Source of the DNA: Frankiales bacterium
GTDB lineage: Bacteria; Actinomycetota; Actinomycetes; Mycobacteriales; SCTD01
Length of the DNA: 6,623 nucleotides
Direction: 5' to 3'
Assembly: GCA_025965495.1 (NCBI GenBank)
Contig: JAOPWW010000417.1
Location: forward strand, 1-6,623
Shown: positions 5,627 through 6,623 of the stretch, one piece after another
Layout of the letters: each line of letters starts with the position of its first letter
Position numbering within the stretch: position 1 is the stretch's first letter
The notes under the pieces: generated by a model
The model's input: only the letters and a program-made list of their open reading frames with translations
Databases searched by the model: none
What the model was told of the DNA's origin: nothing
Made by a program: the position numbers and the translations under genes

Positions 5627-6415
5627 GTGAGCTGGATCGCCCTCGAAGGCGCCGTCAACGTCCGCGACGTCGGGGGGCTGCCGACCGTCGACGGACGCTC
5701 CACCCGCCCCGGGGTGCTTGTCCGCGCGGACAACCTGCAGGACCTCACGCCCGGCGACGTCGTCCGGCTGACCCGCGACCACGGCGTCAGGACGGTCCTC
5801 GACCTGCGCACCGACGCCGAGCGCCAGCTCGAGGGACCGACGCAGCTGCAGCGCACCGACGTCGCCCACCACGGCCTGTCGCTCGTCCCGCACCGCGACG
5901 GTGACAGCGAGGGCGACGACCTCGCCCGGGCGATCCCCCACCGCGAGGGCCGGCGCGGCGAGAGCCCCACCGACATGACCGGCTACTACGTCGGCTACCT
6001 CGAGGACGCCCCGAAGGAGCTCGCGACCGCCCTGCGGCTGCTGGCCGACCCGGTGTCGGGCACGACCGTCGTGCACTGCGCGGCCGGCAAGGACCGCACC
6101 GGCGTCGTCGTCGCCGTGGCGCTGTCGCTCGCCGGGGTGACCCGGACCGCCGTGGTCGAGGACTACGTCGCGAGCGCGCAGGTGATCGACCGGATCCTGC
6201 ACCGGCTGCAGGGGCGCAAGGCCTACGGCGAGCTCGGGACGATCGACGTCGCCGACATCACGCCCCAGGCCGGCTCGATGGAGCGCTTCCTCGACCACGT
6301 CGACCGCGCCTACGGCGGCCCGCACGGCCTCGCGCTCGCGATCGGCCTCGACGAGGAGACGGTCGCGCGGCTGGTGCGCCGGCTCGTCGGCCCCTCGCCG
6401 CACGGCGACCGGTGA
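5627..6415 (+). CDS. Tyrosine-protein phosphatase, PtpB/MptpB-like
   Basis: A 262-residue phosphatase of the Y_phosphatase3 family. The P-loop HCAAGKDRTG (150-159) contains the nucleophile C151 and R157, plus the K155-D156 pair typical of the M. tuberculosis PtpB group, whose members hydrolyse phosphotyrosine, other phosphoresidues and phosphoinositides. The N-terminal NVRDVGGLPT (11-20) and RPGVLVRADNL (27-37) motifs and the strand TVLDLRTDAER (57-67) are family hallmarks. The length is close to that of PtpB (about 276). There is no signal peptide or membrane segment. The GTG at 5627 follows a good Shine-Dalgarno. Its stop overlaps the purK start as GTGA, implying co-transcription with purine genes, though no mechanistic link is evident. 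The natural substrate cannot be inferred, and a general metabolite or lipid phosphatase role is possible. Confidence 0.93.
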   Translation: MSWIALEGAVNVRDVGGLPTVDGRSTRPGVLVRADNLQDLTPGDVVRLTRDHGVRTVLDLRTDAERQLEGPTQLQRTDVAHHGLSLVPHRDGDSEGDDLARAIPHREGRRGESPTDMTGYYVGYLEDAPKELATALRLLADPVSGTTVVHCAAGKDRTGVVVAVALSLAGVTRTAVVEDYVASAQVIDRILHRLQGRKAYGELGTIDVADITPQAGSMERFLDHVDRAYGGPHGLALAIGLDEETVARLVRRLVGPSPHGDR

Positions 6416-6623
6416 CCCGCCCCACGGTCCGGGCGGCCATGGGGCTGCCCGTCGTCGGGATGGTCGGCGGGGGCCAGCTGTCCCGCATGACCCACCAGGC
6501 CGCGATCGCCCTCGGGCTGTCGCTGCGGGTCCTCGCGGACTCGACCCACGACAGCGCGGCGCTGGTCGCGCAGGGCGTCGTCGTCGGGGAGCACACGTCG
6601 CTGGAGGACCTGCGCGCGTTCGC
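6412..6623 (+). CDS. purK: 5-(carboxyamino)imidazole ribonucleotide synthase PurK, 3' end cut by window
   Basis: The first 70 residues of PurK, the ATP-grasp enzyme that converts AIR, bicarbonate and ATP to N5-CAIR in purine synthesis, normally about 370-400 residues. The N-terminal nucleotide-binding-like fold is clear: LPVVGMVGGGQLSRM (12-26), then THQAAIALGLSLRVLADS, as in actinobacterial PurK. The GTG start at 6412 overlaps the phosphatase stop (GTGA) and gives the usual short lead before the first beta strand. An in-frame ATG at 6439 would trim nine residues and cannot be excluded. No clear Shine-Dalgarno is seen, so translation is probably coupled. purE is expected just downstream, outside the window. 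Confidence 0.94.
   Translation, partial: MTRPTVRAAMGLPVVGMVGGGQLSRMTHQAAIALGLSLRVLADSTHDSAALVAQGVVVGEHTSLEDLRAF

Overview
The window is about three-quarters G+C. Nearly every codon ends in G or C, GTG is the usual start codon, and genes are packed with 4-base stop/start overlaps. Together with the gene content this points to a high-GC Actinomycetota chromosome; I cannot name the genus from sequence alone. There is no sign of a mobile element, phage, CRISPR array, tRNA or rRNA. No stretch of more than 68 bases lacks a gene.

Layout from left to right. (1) A minus-strand acyl-CoA/propionyl-CoA carboxylase beta subunit (positions 1-664) runs off the left edge. (2) Divergent from it, a tightly overlapping plus-strand operon (731-2891) encodes biotin protein ligase BirA, a small membrane PH-domain protein, and a class III adenylate cyclase with an N-terminal regulatory domain. 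(3) A minus-strand GNAT acetyltransferase (2888-3364) converges on the cyclase. (4) Divergent from the GNAT gene by only 34 bases is a plus-strand cysteine-type glutathione peroxidase (3399-3878). (5) A minus-strand pair encodes a GtrA-family membrane protein (5058-5558) followed by an MFS transporter (3862-5061). (6) A plus-strand PtpB-like phosphatase (5627-6415) is overlapped by the start of purK (6412 to the right edge).

From memory, the framework accD5/pccB - birA - PH-domain protein - GtrA protein - purK is an old actinobacterial neighbourhood, also present in Mycobacterium tuberculosis around Rv3276c-Rv3280. The cyclase, GNAT, peroxidase, MFS and phosphatase genes look like lineage-specific additions within it. 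The functional thread at the left end is biotin-dependent acyl-CoA carboxylation: BirA biotinylates the carrier subunit that works with the PccB/AccD carboxyltransferase. At the right end purK begins the usual purK-purE purine step.

The most interesting signal is regulatory rather than a new protein system. At least four genes on both strands (carboxylase, gtrA, GNAT, peroxidase) have a TANNNT -10 hexamer ending 6-7 bases before the start codon, as expected for leaderless mRNAs. A fifth gene (birA) has a weaker version. Two of these sites are identical over 12 bases. Operon-internal genes instead use GTGA or, unusually, CTGA overlaps, and the phosphatase has a canonical Shine-Dalgarno sequence. 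I do not see an undescribed defence, mobile or biosynthetic system here.
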